Below are positions 15,716 through 24,260 of a DNA stretch of 34,606 nt, one piece after another. Each line of letters starts with the position of its first letter. The stretch's first letter is position 1. The notes beneath the pieces were generated by a model. It ran no database searches and was not told the DNA's origin. It was given only the letters and a program-made list of their open reading frames with translations. The stretch is from the NCBI GenBank assembly GCA_003094535.1, contig NATV01000079.1:1-34606 (forward strand), written 5' to 3'. A program made the translations under genes and the position numbers. The stretch is from a gamma proteobacterium symbiont of Ctena orbiculata. Its GTDB lineage: Bacteria; Pseudomonadota; Gammaproteobacteria; Chromatiales; Chromatiaceae.

Positions 15716-17812
15716 CTAGGCCTTGGCGTAATCGAGACGCTCTCCCAACCAGCGCTTGACCAGATGCGCCGCCGCCCGCGGATCGCTCTGCAGCAACATC
15801 TCAGCCGCTCCTCGCACCTCGTCCAGCATTCCCTGGTCCCTGACCAGATCGGCGATTCGCAGTTGCATCTCGCCGGTCTGCCGGGTGCCCAAAACCTCAC
15901 CGGGCCCCCGCATCTCCAGGTCTTTTTGTGCAATCACGAAACCGTCGCTGGTTTCGCGCAGGATTGCCAGGCGCTCTTTGGCATTCAGCGAGAGCGGAGG
16001 ATGATACATCAATACACAGTGACTCTCCGTACTACCCCTTCCTACCCTGCCGCGCAGTTGATGCAGCTGCGCCAATCCAAGTCGTTCTGGATTCTCGATG
16101 ATCATCAGGCTTGCATTCGGCACATCCACCCCCACCTCGATCACCGTGGTGGCGACCAGCAGGTCGACCGCGCCATCCTTGAAGGCCTGCATCACACGCT
16201 CCTTCTCCTCCTGTTTCACCCGGCCGTGTACCAGTGCCACCTCTAACTCAGGCAGGGCCTCGACCAGCAGCGTCTCGGTATCCTCCGCCGCCTGGCACTG
16301 CAACGCCTCCGACTCCTCGATCAGGGTACATACCCAATAGGCCTGACGACCCTGGGTACAGGCCGCACGGACTCGCTCCACCACCTCGTCCCGCCGCTGT
16401 TCGGATATCACCGCGGTGGTAACGGGGCGGCGACCGGGGGGTAGTGTATCGATAACCGACAGATCGAGATCGGCATAGGCGGTCATTGCCAGGGTGCGTG
16501 GAATGGGAGTGGCGGTCATGATCAATTGATGGGGAGTGTGTCCCTCCCGGCTCCCCTTTTCCCGCAGCGCCAGGCGCTGATGGACGCCGAAACGGTGCTG
16601 TTCGTCGATGATCACCAGGCCAAGATCGTTGAACACCACATCCTGCTGAAACAGGGCATGGGTACCCACCGCGAGAGGAAACCGTCCAGATGCGATGCCC
16701 TCGATGACCGCTTCCCTGGGTCGACCCTTGAGGCGGCCTGTAACCCAGCCGATCTCGATGCCCAAAGGCTGCAGCCATTGGGAGAAATTTCGCAGATGCT
16801 GCTCTGCCAACAGTTCCGTGGGTGCCATCAACGCCACCTGGCTGCCGCCGCCAATGGTCTGCAATGCCGCCAAGGCGCTGACCACGGTCTTTCCCGAACC
16901 CACATCACCCTGCACCAGGCGCTGCATCGGTGTTGATTGCTCAAGATCCCGTTCGATCTCCTCCACCACCCTGAGCTGAGCCGGGGTCAGTTCGAAGGGC
17001 AGGGCCGCCAGCAGTGCCTGCTTTAATCGGTTGTCCGTGGCAAAGGAGGAGGCATTGATCCGCCGATGCCGAGCCCGCATGCTGAGCAGGCTGATCTGAT
17101 GGGCAAGCAACTCTTCAAATGAGAGCCGCTGCTGCGCCGGGTGGGTCCCTGAGAGAAGATGCTGCTGATCGGCATCCGGGGGTGGAGAGTGGAGATAGGC
17201 GACCGCCTCTGCCAGATCGGATTGCGGAAAACGGGCCAAGAGCGAAGCGGGCAGCCACTCCGGCAATCCCTCCGGTTCCCGATGCAACCACTCCAGGGCC
17301 TGCCCCATGAGACCGCGTAAAGTCAACTGATGGACCCCTTCGGTGGTTGGGTAGATCGGGGTCAGTGAGTGCTCCACCTCCAGGGGTTGATCCGGATCGA
17401 TACGCTGATACTCCGGATGGACCATCTCCAGGCTGCCGGGACCGCTGCGCACCTCGCCGAAGCAGCGCAGGCGAACCCCGCGATTCAATCCCTGGCGCTG
17501 GGCATTGCTGAAATGGAAAAAGCGCAGGAACAGCCCCCCCGTACCATCGGAGAGGTGCACCATCAGCGAGCGGCGGCGACCGAACTTGATCTCCGCCAGG
17601 TCGATCTCGCCCTCGATCACCACCTGATCGCCGCGGCGCAGGCTGCCGATGGGTTGAATCCGAGTTCGGTCCTGGTAGCGCAACGGCAGATGGAACAGCA
17701 GGTCCTGCAGACTGACGATGCCCAACCTGGCGAGCTTCTCGGCGATCCTTGCCCCAACGCCTTTCAGCACCGAAACGGGCTGATCAGCCAGATTCTTTGC
17801 AGCGCTTTCCAT
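15716..17812 (-). CDS. recG: ATP-dependent DNA helicase RecG
   Basis: A 698-residue superfamily 2 helicase (E. coli has 693) that remodels stalled replication forks and Holliday junctions. It has an N-terminal wedge domain with an OB fold (VVIEGEIDLAEIKFGRRRSLMV), Walker A GDVGSGKT near residue 300, the DExH box DEQHRFG near 400, and motif VI QLRGRVGRG. The start is set at ATG 17812 (MESAAKNLADQPVSVLKGVG), giving normal length; the longer frame to 17920 adds non-homologous sequence. The ribosome site is weak. It heads the recG-ubiC-ubiA group and diverges from the YjbQ gene. Confidence 0.97.
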   Translation of the reverse strand: MESAAKNLADQPVSVLKGVGARIAEKLARLGIVSLQDLLFHLPLRYQDRTRIQPIGSLRRGDQVVIEGEIDLAEIKFGRRRSLMVHLSDGTGGLFLRFFHFSNAQRQGLNRGVRLRCFGEVRSGPGSLEMVHPEYQRIDPDQPLEVEHSLTPIYPTTEGVHQLTLRGLMGQALEWLHREPEGLPEWLPASLLARFPQSDLAEAVAYLHSPPPDADQQHLLSGTHPAQQRLSFEELLAHQISLLSMRARHRRINASSFATDNRLKQALLAALPFELTPAQLRVVEEIERDLEQSTPMQRLVQGDVGSGKTVVSALAALQTIGGGSQVALMAPTELLAEQHLRNFSQWLQPLGIEIGWVTGRLKGRPREAVIEGIASGRFPLAVGTHALFQQDVVFNDLGLVIIDEQHRFGVHQRLALREKGSREGHTPHQLIMTATPIPRTLAMTAYADLDLSVIDTLPPGRRPVTTAVISEQRRDEVVERVRAACTQGRQAYWVCTLIEESEALQCQAAEDTETLLVEALPELEVALVHGRVKQEEKERVMQAFKDGAVDLLVATTVIEVGVDVPNASLMIIENPERLGLAQLHQLRGRVGRGSTESHCVLMYHPPLSLNAKERLAILRETSDGFVIAQKDLEMRGPGEVLGTRQTGEMQLRIADLVRDQGMLDEVRGAAEMLLQSDPRAAAHLVKRWLGERLDYAKA

Positions 17813-18100
17813 CGTCACAACATTGAAAAAGAACAAACCGTAAATTACCGCAAACAGACGCAAACGGTCTTTGACGAGGGGAGAGATGTGTCGAAATCCT
17901 GCGCGGGTTGCAGCTGACATCCGAGATGGTAGTGGATTGTGTGGTCGAGATGCACACTGTCATGTCATTTGTGATCGAATCTTTAAGTCGGTGTCCGGTT
18001 GCTTTGTCAATTACTCAATCAATCCGCTCGCTGCACTGCTAACTCCAATGTACTATTTACTACTCGACAGCATGCCAGAACAGACGGGGGCAAGGCAAAG

Positions 18101-18517
18101 ATGGTGATCCAGGAACAGCTACAGATTCAGACCCGGGGCCGCAACACCTACAATATCACCAACGAAGTCGCGGAGGTGGTCAGCCGCTGCGGCCTCAAGA
18201 CCGGAATCTGCCAGCTCTTCATCCAGCATACCAGCGCCTCGCTGATCCTGTGCGAGAATGCGGACCCCGCGGTACGCACCGACCTGGAGCGAATCATGAC
18301 CCGCCTGGTGCCCGACGGCGACCCGTTGTTCGATCATACCCTGGAGGGACCGGACGACATGCCGGCCCATGTGCGTTCGATACTCACCCACATGGACCTG
18401 AGCCTGCCGATCAGCAACGGCAGACCCGCGTTGGGGACCTGGCAGGGGATCTATCTGTGGGAGCATCGTACACATCCCCATCAGCGCAGGGTAATGATAA
18501 CCCTGTATGGGGATTGA
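18101..18517 (+). CDS. YjbQ/UPF0047 family protein
   Basis: A 138-residue small soluble protein of the YjbQ (UPF0047) family. Family signatures are FIQHTSASL, CENADPAVRTDL, HTLEGPDDMPAH and GTWQGIYLWEHRTHPHQR, with the conserved His and Asp/Glu residues of the trimeric fold. Members have been described as having a secondary thiamine-phosphate synthase activity, but the physiological role is unclear. The start is ATG 18101 with AAGG about 6 nt upstream; a longer frame exists but adds non-conserved residues. It is a lone plus-strand gene between recG and the minus-strand block that ends at 18613. Confidence 0.92.
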   Translation: MVIQEQLQIQTRGRNTYNITNEVAEVVSRCGLKTGICQLFIQHTSASLILCENADPAVRTDLERIMTRLVPDGDPLFDHTLEGPDDMPAHVRSILTHMDLSLPISNGRPALGTWQGIYLWEHRTHPHQRRVMITLYGD

Positions 18518-18612
18518 GAAGTTTTGCGTTATGAGTTCGCTTCGCTCACAATGCTATACGATCTCTTGAGAAATAAGCGCGTCGAGACACGGCAAAAAGA
18601 TTTCTGAGACAC

Positions 18613-19161
18613 TCAAAACTCTTCAGCAAGATCCGTGGGTTTGCCATCGACGCTCACTTTGTTGTACTTTTCCTGAAACTCCCTGACCCCCTTTTCACCT
18701 TTCTTCTCGGCCCATTCAATCAACGCGTCACGCTCTCCCTGATAACTGAACAACGGCACCCCGTATCCGCATGCGCTGGCCACCATCTCCACATCCATGA
18801 GGATGATTTGCCGCCCCCCGGGGAGCAGGGGAAAACGGCCGATATGGGCATCCCAGGCCTCGCTGCCCTCGAGGTGGCTGCTCGCCCTGCCGTAGAGCCG
18901 GAGGATCTTCGGATCTCCCTCGAAGGCACAGAACATCAGGGTTATCCGGCCATCCTCCATAAGATGGGTTGCGGTCTCGTTGCCGCTCCCGGTTAGATTG
19001 AGCCAAACGACCTGGTTTGGATTGACGATGCGCAGGCTGTCCAATCCCTTGGGCGAGAGGTTGATGCGCCCTTCACTTGCCCCGGTGGCAACGAAGAAGA
19101 TCTGCTGGCGAATAATGAAATCGATATGCTTTTCGCTGATCTGGTCGTACTTTTTACCCAT
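18613..19161 (-). CDS. Pyridoxamine 5'-phosphate oxidase family (flavin-binding split-barrel) protein
   Basis: A 182-residue protein with the FMN-binding split-barrel pattern: an N-terminal FFVATGASEGRINLSPKG strand pair, a middle VWLNLTGSGNETATHL segment and ITLMFCAFEGDPKILRLYGRA. These are typical of the uncharacterised PPOX-like group, not of PdxH itself, which is longer and has a different C-terminus. It starts 19 nt after the upstream hypothetical gene and is probably cotranscribed with it. Cofactor (FMN, F420 or haem) and substrate cannot be told from sequence. Confidence 0.85.
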   Translation of the reverse strand: MGKKYDQISEKHIDFIIRQQIFFVATGASEGRINLSPKGLDSLRIVNPNQVVWLNLTGSGNETATHLMEDGRITLMFCAFEGDPKILRLYGRASSHLEGSEAWDAHIGRFPLLPGGRQIILMDVEMVASACGYGVPLFSYQGERDALIEWAEKKGEKGVREFQEKYNKVSVDGKPTDLAEEF

Positions 19162-19180
19162 TTGGGATTACTCTCGCGTG

Positions 19181-19921
19181 CTATTTATCCATCTTTACCT
19201 TACCGCCGAAAAAGCGGCCGGTAAGACTGCTCTTGGTTTTCATCAGCCACTCCTGCCGCTCTTCCAACAGCTGCCTGGATAGACTGACGAGGGAGCGTAC
19301 CGTTCGCGTACGGGTGATATCCATGCGCACTTCCGTCTGCAGGGTGGCCGTCGCCCATGGGCCCCCGTTATGCTTGCGTATGAACTTGCGCACCTGCGCA
19401 TGGAGGGAGTTGCGCAACAGGGCGACCACCTCCTCTTCCGCCTTTTCGGGATCCTTGCCCAACAGCCCGTGCTTGAGCTTTTTGGCCTGGTTCGGGGAGA
19501 CGAGCTTGAGGGTCACACAGTCGTTCAGAAGCAGGTGTTCCATATCCGCGCGGCGGTCTTTGAGGCGCTCGGGCATCGATTTGGCATCAGGTACATAGCC
19601 CGTGGCCTTCTTGTTGGCGTTCAAGAGCTGTGGCTGTTGGCCGCTTTCAGCATCCTCTTCGATGGTTGTTTCTGACCCATTTTGCTGCGGTACATCCCTG
19701 ATTTGACCGATCTCCTGTTCAAGCCACTCGACTTGCTCGTTGAGCAGTTTGTGAAAATCGGACGGCGTGCTCTCATCAGTCAGCATGGCGACAATCGCCT
19801 GCTGCAGGATCTCAGTGTAGTAACCGATAATGGTTGGGTCGGTAACACCATGGGTCTGGCAGATGATAAACACCCGCCCCTGCACATTGACCTCAACCAT
19901 CTTTTCGAACTGGCTGTCCAT
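19181..19921 (-). CDS. Conserved-looking hypothetical protein
   Basis: A 246-residue charged, mostly helical, soluble protein with no signal peptide or membrane segment. The start ATG 19921 has an AAGGCAGG ribosome site; a GTG at 19945 is possible but its AGGAG is almost touching the codon. The N-terminus (MVEVNVQGRVFIICQTHGV) looks like a short beta domain, the middle is an acidic linker (residues about 90-110), and the C-terminal third is basic with a likely amphipathic helix bundle. I do not recognise the family. It lies between ridA and the PPOX-like gene on the same strand. Confidence 0.7.
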   Translation of the reverse strand: MDSQFEKMVEVNVQGRVFIICQTHGVTDPTIIGYYTEILQQAIVAMLTDESTPSDFHKLLNEQVEWLEQEIGQIRDVPQQNGSETTIEEDAESGQQPQLLNANKKATGYVPDAKSMPERLKDRRADMEHLLLNDCVTLKLVSPNQAKKLKHGLLGKDPEKAEEEVVALLRNSLHAQVRKFIRKHNGGPWATATLQTEVRMDITRTRTVRSLVSLSRQLLEERQEWLMKTKSSLTGRFFGGKVKMDK

Positions 19922-20015
19922 TTTACCTGCCTTAGCGCAAATCACTCCTCTGCAAGCAGTTCAATCGAAGGACCTGATAACCCTCATCCAATCGGCTCAA
20001 GATGAACTGTTGCCG

Positions 20016-20031
20016 TATGATGCTAATCATA
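20016..20031. promoter_or_regulatory. Palindrome upstream of the hypothetical gene at 19181-19921
   Basis: TATGAT-GCTA-ATCATA is a 6-bp inverted repeat about 95 nt upstream of the ATG at 19921 and 19 nt past the ridA stop on the minus strand. TATGAT on the minus strand could be a -10 element, but no fitting -35 was seen. Operator or chance remains open. Confidence 0.25.
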
Positions 20032-20049
20032 GGCGAAAATCACGAATCA

Positions 20050-20433
20050 TCACTCTAACTGCATAACCGCGTCCATCTCCACCCCCGCATTCTTGGGCAG
20101 CGCCGCCACACCGATCGCCGCGCGGGCGGGGTAGGGCTCGGAGAAATAGTCGGCCATCACCTGATTGACCACGGGAAAGTGATCCAGATTGACAAGGAAG
20201 ACATTCAATTTCACGACATCCGCCAAACTGCCTCCGGCAGCCCTTGCCACCGCCTGCAGATTGTCGAAAACGCGGCGGACCTGTTGTTCGATATCGCCAT
20301 CCACCATCTCCATGGTCTCCGGCACCAGGGGTATCTGGCCGGAAAGATAGACCGTATCGCCAACCCTGACCCCCTGGGAGTAGGTGCCTATGGCCCGGGG
20401 GGCTTGATCGGTGCGGATGATTTCGCGGCTCAT
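20050..20433 (-). CDS. ridA: RidA family enamine/imine deaminase
   Basis: A 127-residue protein of the RidA/YjgF family, which hydrolyses reactive enamines and imines such as 2-aminoacrylate made by PLP enzymes. The active-site Arg lies in [13 protein letters not shown], followed by the family's conserved Glu in AGVEMDAV. Starting at ATG 20433 ([12 protein letters not shown]) gives the usual length. It follows spoT on the same strand, separated by a 143-nt gap that contains a long inverted repeat. Orthology to RidA itself rather than a paralogue is likely from the conserved Arg and spacing. Confidence 0.93.
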   Translation of the reverse strand: MSREIIRTDQAPRAIGTYSQGVRVGDTVYLSGQIPLVPETMEMVDGDIEQQVRRVFDNLQAVARAAGGSLADVVKLNVFLVNLDHFPVVNQVMADYFSEPYPARAAIGVAALPKNAGVEMDAVMQLE

Positions 20434-20454
20434 ACTTAAACTCCAGTTTTGTTT

Positions 20455-20575
20455 AATTTTGAATTGTGAATTTTGAATTGTTTTTGTGTGTGCTTCGCAC
20501 ACGTCATATTAGAAGCTAAAACAAGGTGCGGGCCTAGCGAACACAACACGAATTCAAAATTCACAATTCAAAATT
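20455..20575. repeat. 121-bp element with perfect 25-bp inverted arms between spoT and ridA
   Basis: The arms at 20455-20479 and 20551-20575 are perfect reverse complements over 25 bp. Each arm is itself two copies of a TTTTGAATT-type unit. The 71-nt centre contains a 6-bp hairpin GTGTGC/GCACAC with a 3-nt loop (about 20486-20500). The right arm ends 2 bp before the spoT stop codon. It looks like a small inserted or expanded repeat unit, not a terminator, because no U-tract follows the inner hairpin on the minus strand. Confidence 0.7.
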
Positions 20576-20576
20576 C

Positions 20577-22748
20577 TTATTTCACTCTGTTGATGCGCAT
20601 CACCGAAGGCAGGGAACGCACATGCCGGAGTATCCTCGCCAGATGCTGCCGGTTCTTCACGGTAATGACGAAGACCATGGTGGAGGAGAGACCATCCCGC
20701 TCCTCGGAACCCACATGTTCGATATTCGAACCCTGTTGCGAGATGACCGAGGCAACGGAGGCCAGAACCCCCCTCTGATTGCCCGATTCGACGCGGATCA
20801 TGGTGGCGAACTCGCCTTCCACCTCCCCTTCCCATTCCGCTTCGATCCATTTGTGACCGTGCTTTTTATAGTCCCCCAGGTTCGGACAGCCCTGGCGATG
20901 GATGACGATCCCGGTACCTGGATTGAAGACACCGACAATGGGATCATCCGGTATCGGCCGACAACACTTGGCGAAATTCACCACCATGCCCTCGGTCCCT
21001 TTGATCGCCAACGAACCCGAGGGGGGCTCCTGTTGCTGACCCGTGTCAGCTGTCTGTGGCGCCAGCTCCTCGCCCGCCAGTCTGCGGGCGACAAGCATCG
21101 GCATATGATTGCCCAGTGCGATACCCGCAAGCAGCTCCTCCAGCTTATTCAGGCGGAATTCGCCCAGGAGCTGATCGATCTGTTCCTGCTCGACCTGATC
21201 GAGGGTCAGTGAGACCAGGTTGAGTTCACGTTCCAGCAGGCGCCTGCCGAGGTTGATCGCCTCCTGAGTCTTGAGGTTTTTCAGATAGGAGCGGATATTG
21301 GCGCGTGCCTTACCGGTCACCACGAAGTTGAGCCATGCCGGACTGGGGCCCGCGGTTTCAGAGTTGATGATCTCCACGGTCTGGCCATTATGCAGACGGG
21401 TGCGCAAGGGCACCAGGCGTCTGTCGACGCGTGCGGCGACACAGGTGTTTCCCACATCGGTATGGACGCTGTAGGCAAAATCGACCACCGTGGCGCCCTT
21501 CGGCAGTACCATGATCCTGCCCCGCGGGGTGAACACATAGACCTCGTCCGGAAACAGATCGACCTTGACATGCTCGAGAAACTCCACCGAGTCACCCACT
21601 CCCTGCTGCATCTCCAGCAGATTCTGCAGCCAGTCCGAGGCCCGGGACTTGACCCATTGACCGCTTGCCTCGCCGGTCTTGTACATCCAGTGGGCCGCGA
21701 TACCCGATTCCGCAAGCTTGTCCATCTCCTCGGTGCGGATCTGAATCTCGATGGGGATTCCCTGGGGGCCGAAGAGCACGGTGTGCAGCGATTGATAGCC
21801 GTTGGCCTTGGGGATCGCGATATAGTCCTTGAACCGACCCGGCATCGGCTTGTAGAGATTGTGTACCACACCCAGCACCCGATAGCAGGTATCCACCGCA
21901 TCGACCACGATGCGAAAGGCGAACACATCCACCACCTCGGAAAAGCTCACCTTCTTGTTGAGCATCTTTTTATAGATGCTGTAGAGGTGCTTCTGCCTGC
22001 CGAAAACCTGCCCCATGATCGCTTCCTGTTCAATCCGGGCGCGGATCGCCGACTCCACATTCTCCACCAGTTCGCGATGGTGACCCCGGGCATCGGTTAC
22101 CGCGCTCTTCAGTGCCCGGTAGCGCATCGGCCAGTAGGCGGCGAAACCCAGTTCCTCCAGCTCCAGACGCATGCTGTTGATACCCAGGCGGTTGGCGATG
22201 GGGGCGAAGATATCGAGGGTCTCCTTGGCGATGCGCCGAGACTTTTCCGGCTTCATCACACCCAGGGTACGCATGTTGTGCAGGCGATCGGCAAGCTTGA
22301 TCAGAATCACCCGGATATCCTTGGTCATCGCCAGCAGCATCTTGCGCAGGCTGGCGGCCTGGGCCTCCGCCTGAGAGTTGAAGTCGATCTTCGAGAGTTT
22401 GCTGACGCCGTCCACAAGCTCCGCGATCTCGCTGTCGAAGGTATCCGCGAGCTGCTCCTTTGCGGTTGGCGTATCCTCGATGACATCGTGCAGGATTGCC
22501 GCCATCAGGCACTTATAATCCATGCGCATATCGGCCAGGATGCGCGCCACCGCAACCGGGTGGTAGATATAGGGCTCCCCTGTCTTGCGATGCTGTCCCA
22601 CGTGGGCCTCGGCGCCAAACAGATAGGCCCTGTAGACCTCACGGATATGTTCTGCGGAGAGGTAAGCCTCGAGATAGGCGCAGAGGTCGCTGATGAGGAA
22701 ACGCGGGGTTTCCTGATCTTCTTCCAATTTGCCAAGTGGGTTGCTCAT
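20577..22748 (-). CDS. spoT: Bifunctional (p)ppGpp synthetase/hydrolase
   Basis: A 723-residue RelA/SpoT enzyme controlling the stringent response. The HD hydrolase site is intact: His63 (YHPVAV), His87-Asp88 (LHDVIEDT) and Asp154 (KLADRLHNMRT). The synthetase part contains PKANGYQSLHTVLFG and IEIQIRTEEMDKLAESG. A TGS domain (VYVFTPRGRIMVLPKG) and a C-terminal ACT domain (RGVLASVASVISQQGSNIEHV) follow. With an intact HD it is SpoT, not RelA. The start is ATG 22748, with CGGAG about 8 nt upstream; an upstream GTG at 22784 is less likely. It lies after rpoZ, separated by an unusually long 251-nt gap. Confidence 0.97.
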   Translation of the reverse strand: MSNPLGKLEEDQETPRFLISDLCAYLEAYLSAEHIREVYRAYLFGAEAHVGQHRKTGEPYIYHPVAVARILADMRMDYKCLMAAILHDVIEDTPTAKEQLADTFDSEIAELVDGVSKLSKIDFNSQAEAQAASLRKMLLAMTKDIRVILIKLADRLHNMRTLGVMKPEKSRRIAKETLDIFAPIANRLGINSMRLELEELGFAAYWPMRYRALKSAVTDARGHHRELVENVESAIRARIEQEAIMGQVFGRQKHLYSIYKKMLNKKVSFSEVVDVFAFRIVVDAVDTCYRVLGVVHNLYKPMPGRFKDYIAIPKANGYQSLHTVLFGPQGIPIEIQIRTEEMDKLAESGIAAHWMYKTGEASGQWVKSRASDWLQNLLEMQQGVGDSVEFLEHVKVDLFPDEVYVFTPRGRIMVLPKGATVVDFAYSVHTDVGNTCVAARVDRRLVPLRTRLHNGQTVEIINSETAGPSPAWLNFVVTGKARANIRSYLKNLKTQEAINLGRRLLERELNLVSLTLDQVEQEQIDQLLGEFRLNKLEELLAGIALGNHMPMLVARRLAGEELAPQTADTGQQQEPPSGSLAIKGTEGMVVNFAKCCRPIPDDPIVGVFNPGTGIVIHRQGCPNLGDYKKHGHKWIEAEWEGEVEGEFATMIRVESGNQRGVLASVASVISQQGSNIEHVGSEERDGLSSTMVFVITVKNRQHLARILRHVRSLPSVMRINRVK

Positions 22749-22999
22749 TCGCCACTCCGAGGTCGCGCTAACTCGATTCTGCACCGGCCTTCAACCTGAT
22801 TCTATGTGGCATCTGCCGATATCGGCGTACGGTATTGAGATGCAGCTTCTCCCAACAGGTTGAACGGGTCAAGAAACTGGCCGGGCATCAGAAGGGATTC
22901 TGTGCCTATTCAGCCTTCGGTTGCAAGCGCTAAGCTGTGAAGTGGCGGCCGGACGGCGGCCATTCGGGAAATGAGTTTCCGCTGAGAGATTAAGGAATA
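22749..22999. promoter_or_regulatory. rpoZ-spoT intergenic region with a palindrome and two hairpins
   Basis: No gene is seen in this 251-nt gap. It holds a perfect 12-bp palindrome GCCGATATCGGC (22815-22826) some 65 nt before the spoT start. After the rpoZ stop come two short hairpins, one GGAAA/TTTCC and one GGCCG/CGGCC, between about 22948 and 22980. Neither has a U-tract. A separate spoT promoter may lie here, but no good -35/-10 pair was found. Confidence 0.35.
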
Positions 23000-23272
23000 T
23001 CAGTTGCCGGGCTCGATGGGGGTGATGTCGATATCCATCATCGTCTCATCCACCACCAGATCCTCCTCGGCCTCCTGCTTCTCCATGTCGCTGTGGGAGA
23101 TCAGACCTTCAGCAATCTCGCGCAGGGCCATCACGGTGGGCTTGTCGTTCTCCCAGGGAAGCAGCGGTTCGACGCCGTTGACCAGTTGGCGCGCCCGCTT
23201 GGTGGCCAGCAGAACCAGATCGAAACGGTTGTCCACATAGTCCATGCAATCTTCAACTGTGACGCGTGCCAT
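23000..23272 (-). CDS. rpoZ: RNA polymerase subunit omega
   Basis: A 90-residue omega subunit, which helps fold beta-prime and forms part of a ppGpp site in proteobacterial RNA polymerase. The N-terminus [20 protein letters not shown] and the ATKRARQL helix are diagnostic. The start ATG 23272 has a TGGAGAG ribosome site. It lies upstream of spoT on the same strand, as in E. coli, but gmk is not next to it here; an AraC regulator is. The acidic C-terminal tail is normal for the family. Confidence 0.98.
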   Translation of the reverse strand: MARVTVEDCMDYVDNRFDLVLLATKRARQLVNGVEPLLPWENDKPTVMALREIAEGLISHSDMEKQEAEEDLVVDETMMDIDITPIEPGN

Positions 23273-23333
23273 TGATGCTCTCCAGGAACCGCCAAACCAC
23301 TATGTTTGGCTCGAGACCGATAAAAGGAGAGAG

Positions 23334-23362
23334 ATGATAAACCATGCTTATGATAAAGCCAA
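23334..23362 (-). promoter_or_regulatory. Candidate sigma-70 promoter of rpoZ
   Basis: On the minus strand TTGGCT (23357-23362) and TATCAT (23334-23339) are spaced by exactly 17 nt. They match the consensus at four and five of six positions. Transcription would start near 23327, about 55 nt before the rpoZ ATG. Confidence 0.6.
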
Positions 23363-23385
23363 CACCGCAAGCCGGATGACGCCCC

Positions 23386-24216
23386 CTATTCCCGGGCAGT
23401 GGGCAGAGAGTGATGGCTGCTCTCATTGAAAAAGCGGGCCGGGGAGTCACCCAGGTTTTCCCGGAACATAGCGATAAAGGCGCTAGGGCTTGCATAGCCC
23501 AACTCGAACGCCACCTCGCTGACCGAGACGCCGTCCGCCAGCCTGTCCATGGCTTCGAGCAGCCGTAGGCGGCGGCGCCAACTGCCGAAACTCATTCCCA
23601 GGTGTTTCAGAAACAACCGGCCAAGGGTGCGTTCGCTGGCCCCCACCCACATCGCCCACTGGGCCAGGGTCAGCTTATCCGCGGGATCCGCCACCAGGGC
23701 ATCGATGATTTTGCGGATCCGCGGTTCATCGGAGAACGGCAGATGGAAGGGGAACTGCTCGATCTTTTGCAGCTGATCGACAATCACCAGCATCAACCGC
23801 CACTCCGGGCTGTCCGCGGGATATTGATTACCGATCTGGCTCGCCTCCAGGATCAGCGCACGCAACAGCGGGGTCATCCTCAACACGCAGCAGCGTCCCG
23901 GCAATCCATCGACATGGGCGGGATCGATATAGATCGAGCGCAGCGATACCGGCTGTGTCATCTCCACCTCATGCATCACCCCGGGAGGAATCCAAACCGC
24001 CTGTGCCGGCGGCACCAGCCAGGCCCCCTTGTCGGTGGTCGCGCGCATAACGCCACGAATCGCGTAGAGCAGCTGACCCCGCAGATGGGCGTGCCGGGTG
24101 ACAAGCTCCATGCCCCGCCTCTCGCTGGAGACCGAGAGTACGGGACGCCTTGGATCGATGACGTGGCCCACATGGGTGGTGGGATCAACTGTCTTTTTCT
24201 CGATATTCATTGTCAT
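23386..24216 (-). CDS. AraC family transcriptional regulator
   Basis: A 276-residue regulator. The N-terminal half is a cupin-like sensing domain (HAHLRGQLLYAIRG, WLVPPAQAVWIPPGVMHEV). The C-terminal half is the double helix-turn-helix AraC DNA-binding domain (LTLAQWAMWVGASERTLGRLF and VSEVAFELGYASPSAFIAMF). This arrangement is common in regulators that control a divergent transporter gene. It starts at ATG 24216 or 24210, with no ribosome site, and diverges from an MFS gene, its probable target. The effector is unknown. A perfect TATAAT touches the first ATG, so the transcript may be leaderless or the true start may be further in. Confidence 0.92.
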   Translation of the reverse strand: MTMNIEKKTVDPTTHVGHVIDPRRPVLSVSSERRGMELVTRHAHLRGQLLYAIRGVMRATTDKGAWLVPPAQAVWIPPGVMHEVEMTQPVSLRSIYIDPAHVDGLPGRCCVLRMTPLLRALILEASQIGNQYPADSPEWRLMLVIVDQLQKIEQFPFHLPFSDEPRIRKIIDALVADPADKLTLAQWAMWVGASERTLGRLFLKHLGMSFGSWRRRLRLLEAMDRLADGVSVSEVAFELGYASPSAFIAMFRENLGDSPARFFNESSHHSLPTARE

Positions 24217-24217
24217 A

Positions 24218-24229
24218 TTATAGCTATAA
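24218..24229. promoter_or_regulatory. 12-bp palindrome in the AraC-MFS divergent region
   Basis: TTATAGCTATAA is a perfect palindrome in the 44-nt gap between the divergent starts. It carries TATAAT on the minus strand and TATAAC on the plus strand, so it may combine overlapping -10 elements or serve as an operator. Confidence 0.4.
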
Positions 24230-24260
24230 CGCCAACAAAAACCGGCCCATAATCTCCCCT

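Noticed and set aside
17813-17920. A longer recG start
   Set aside because: The added 36 residues have no RecG homology, and ATG 17812 gives the normal length.
20486-20500. Hairpin after spoT as an intrinsic terminator
   Set aside because: On the minus strand it is followed by A-rich, not T-rich, sequence.
21390-22799. A 469-codon open frame on the plus strand
   Set aside because: It is antisense to spoT, which has all its domains; the frame has a shadow-like composition.
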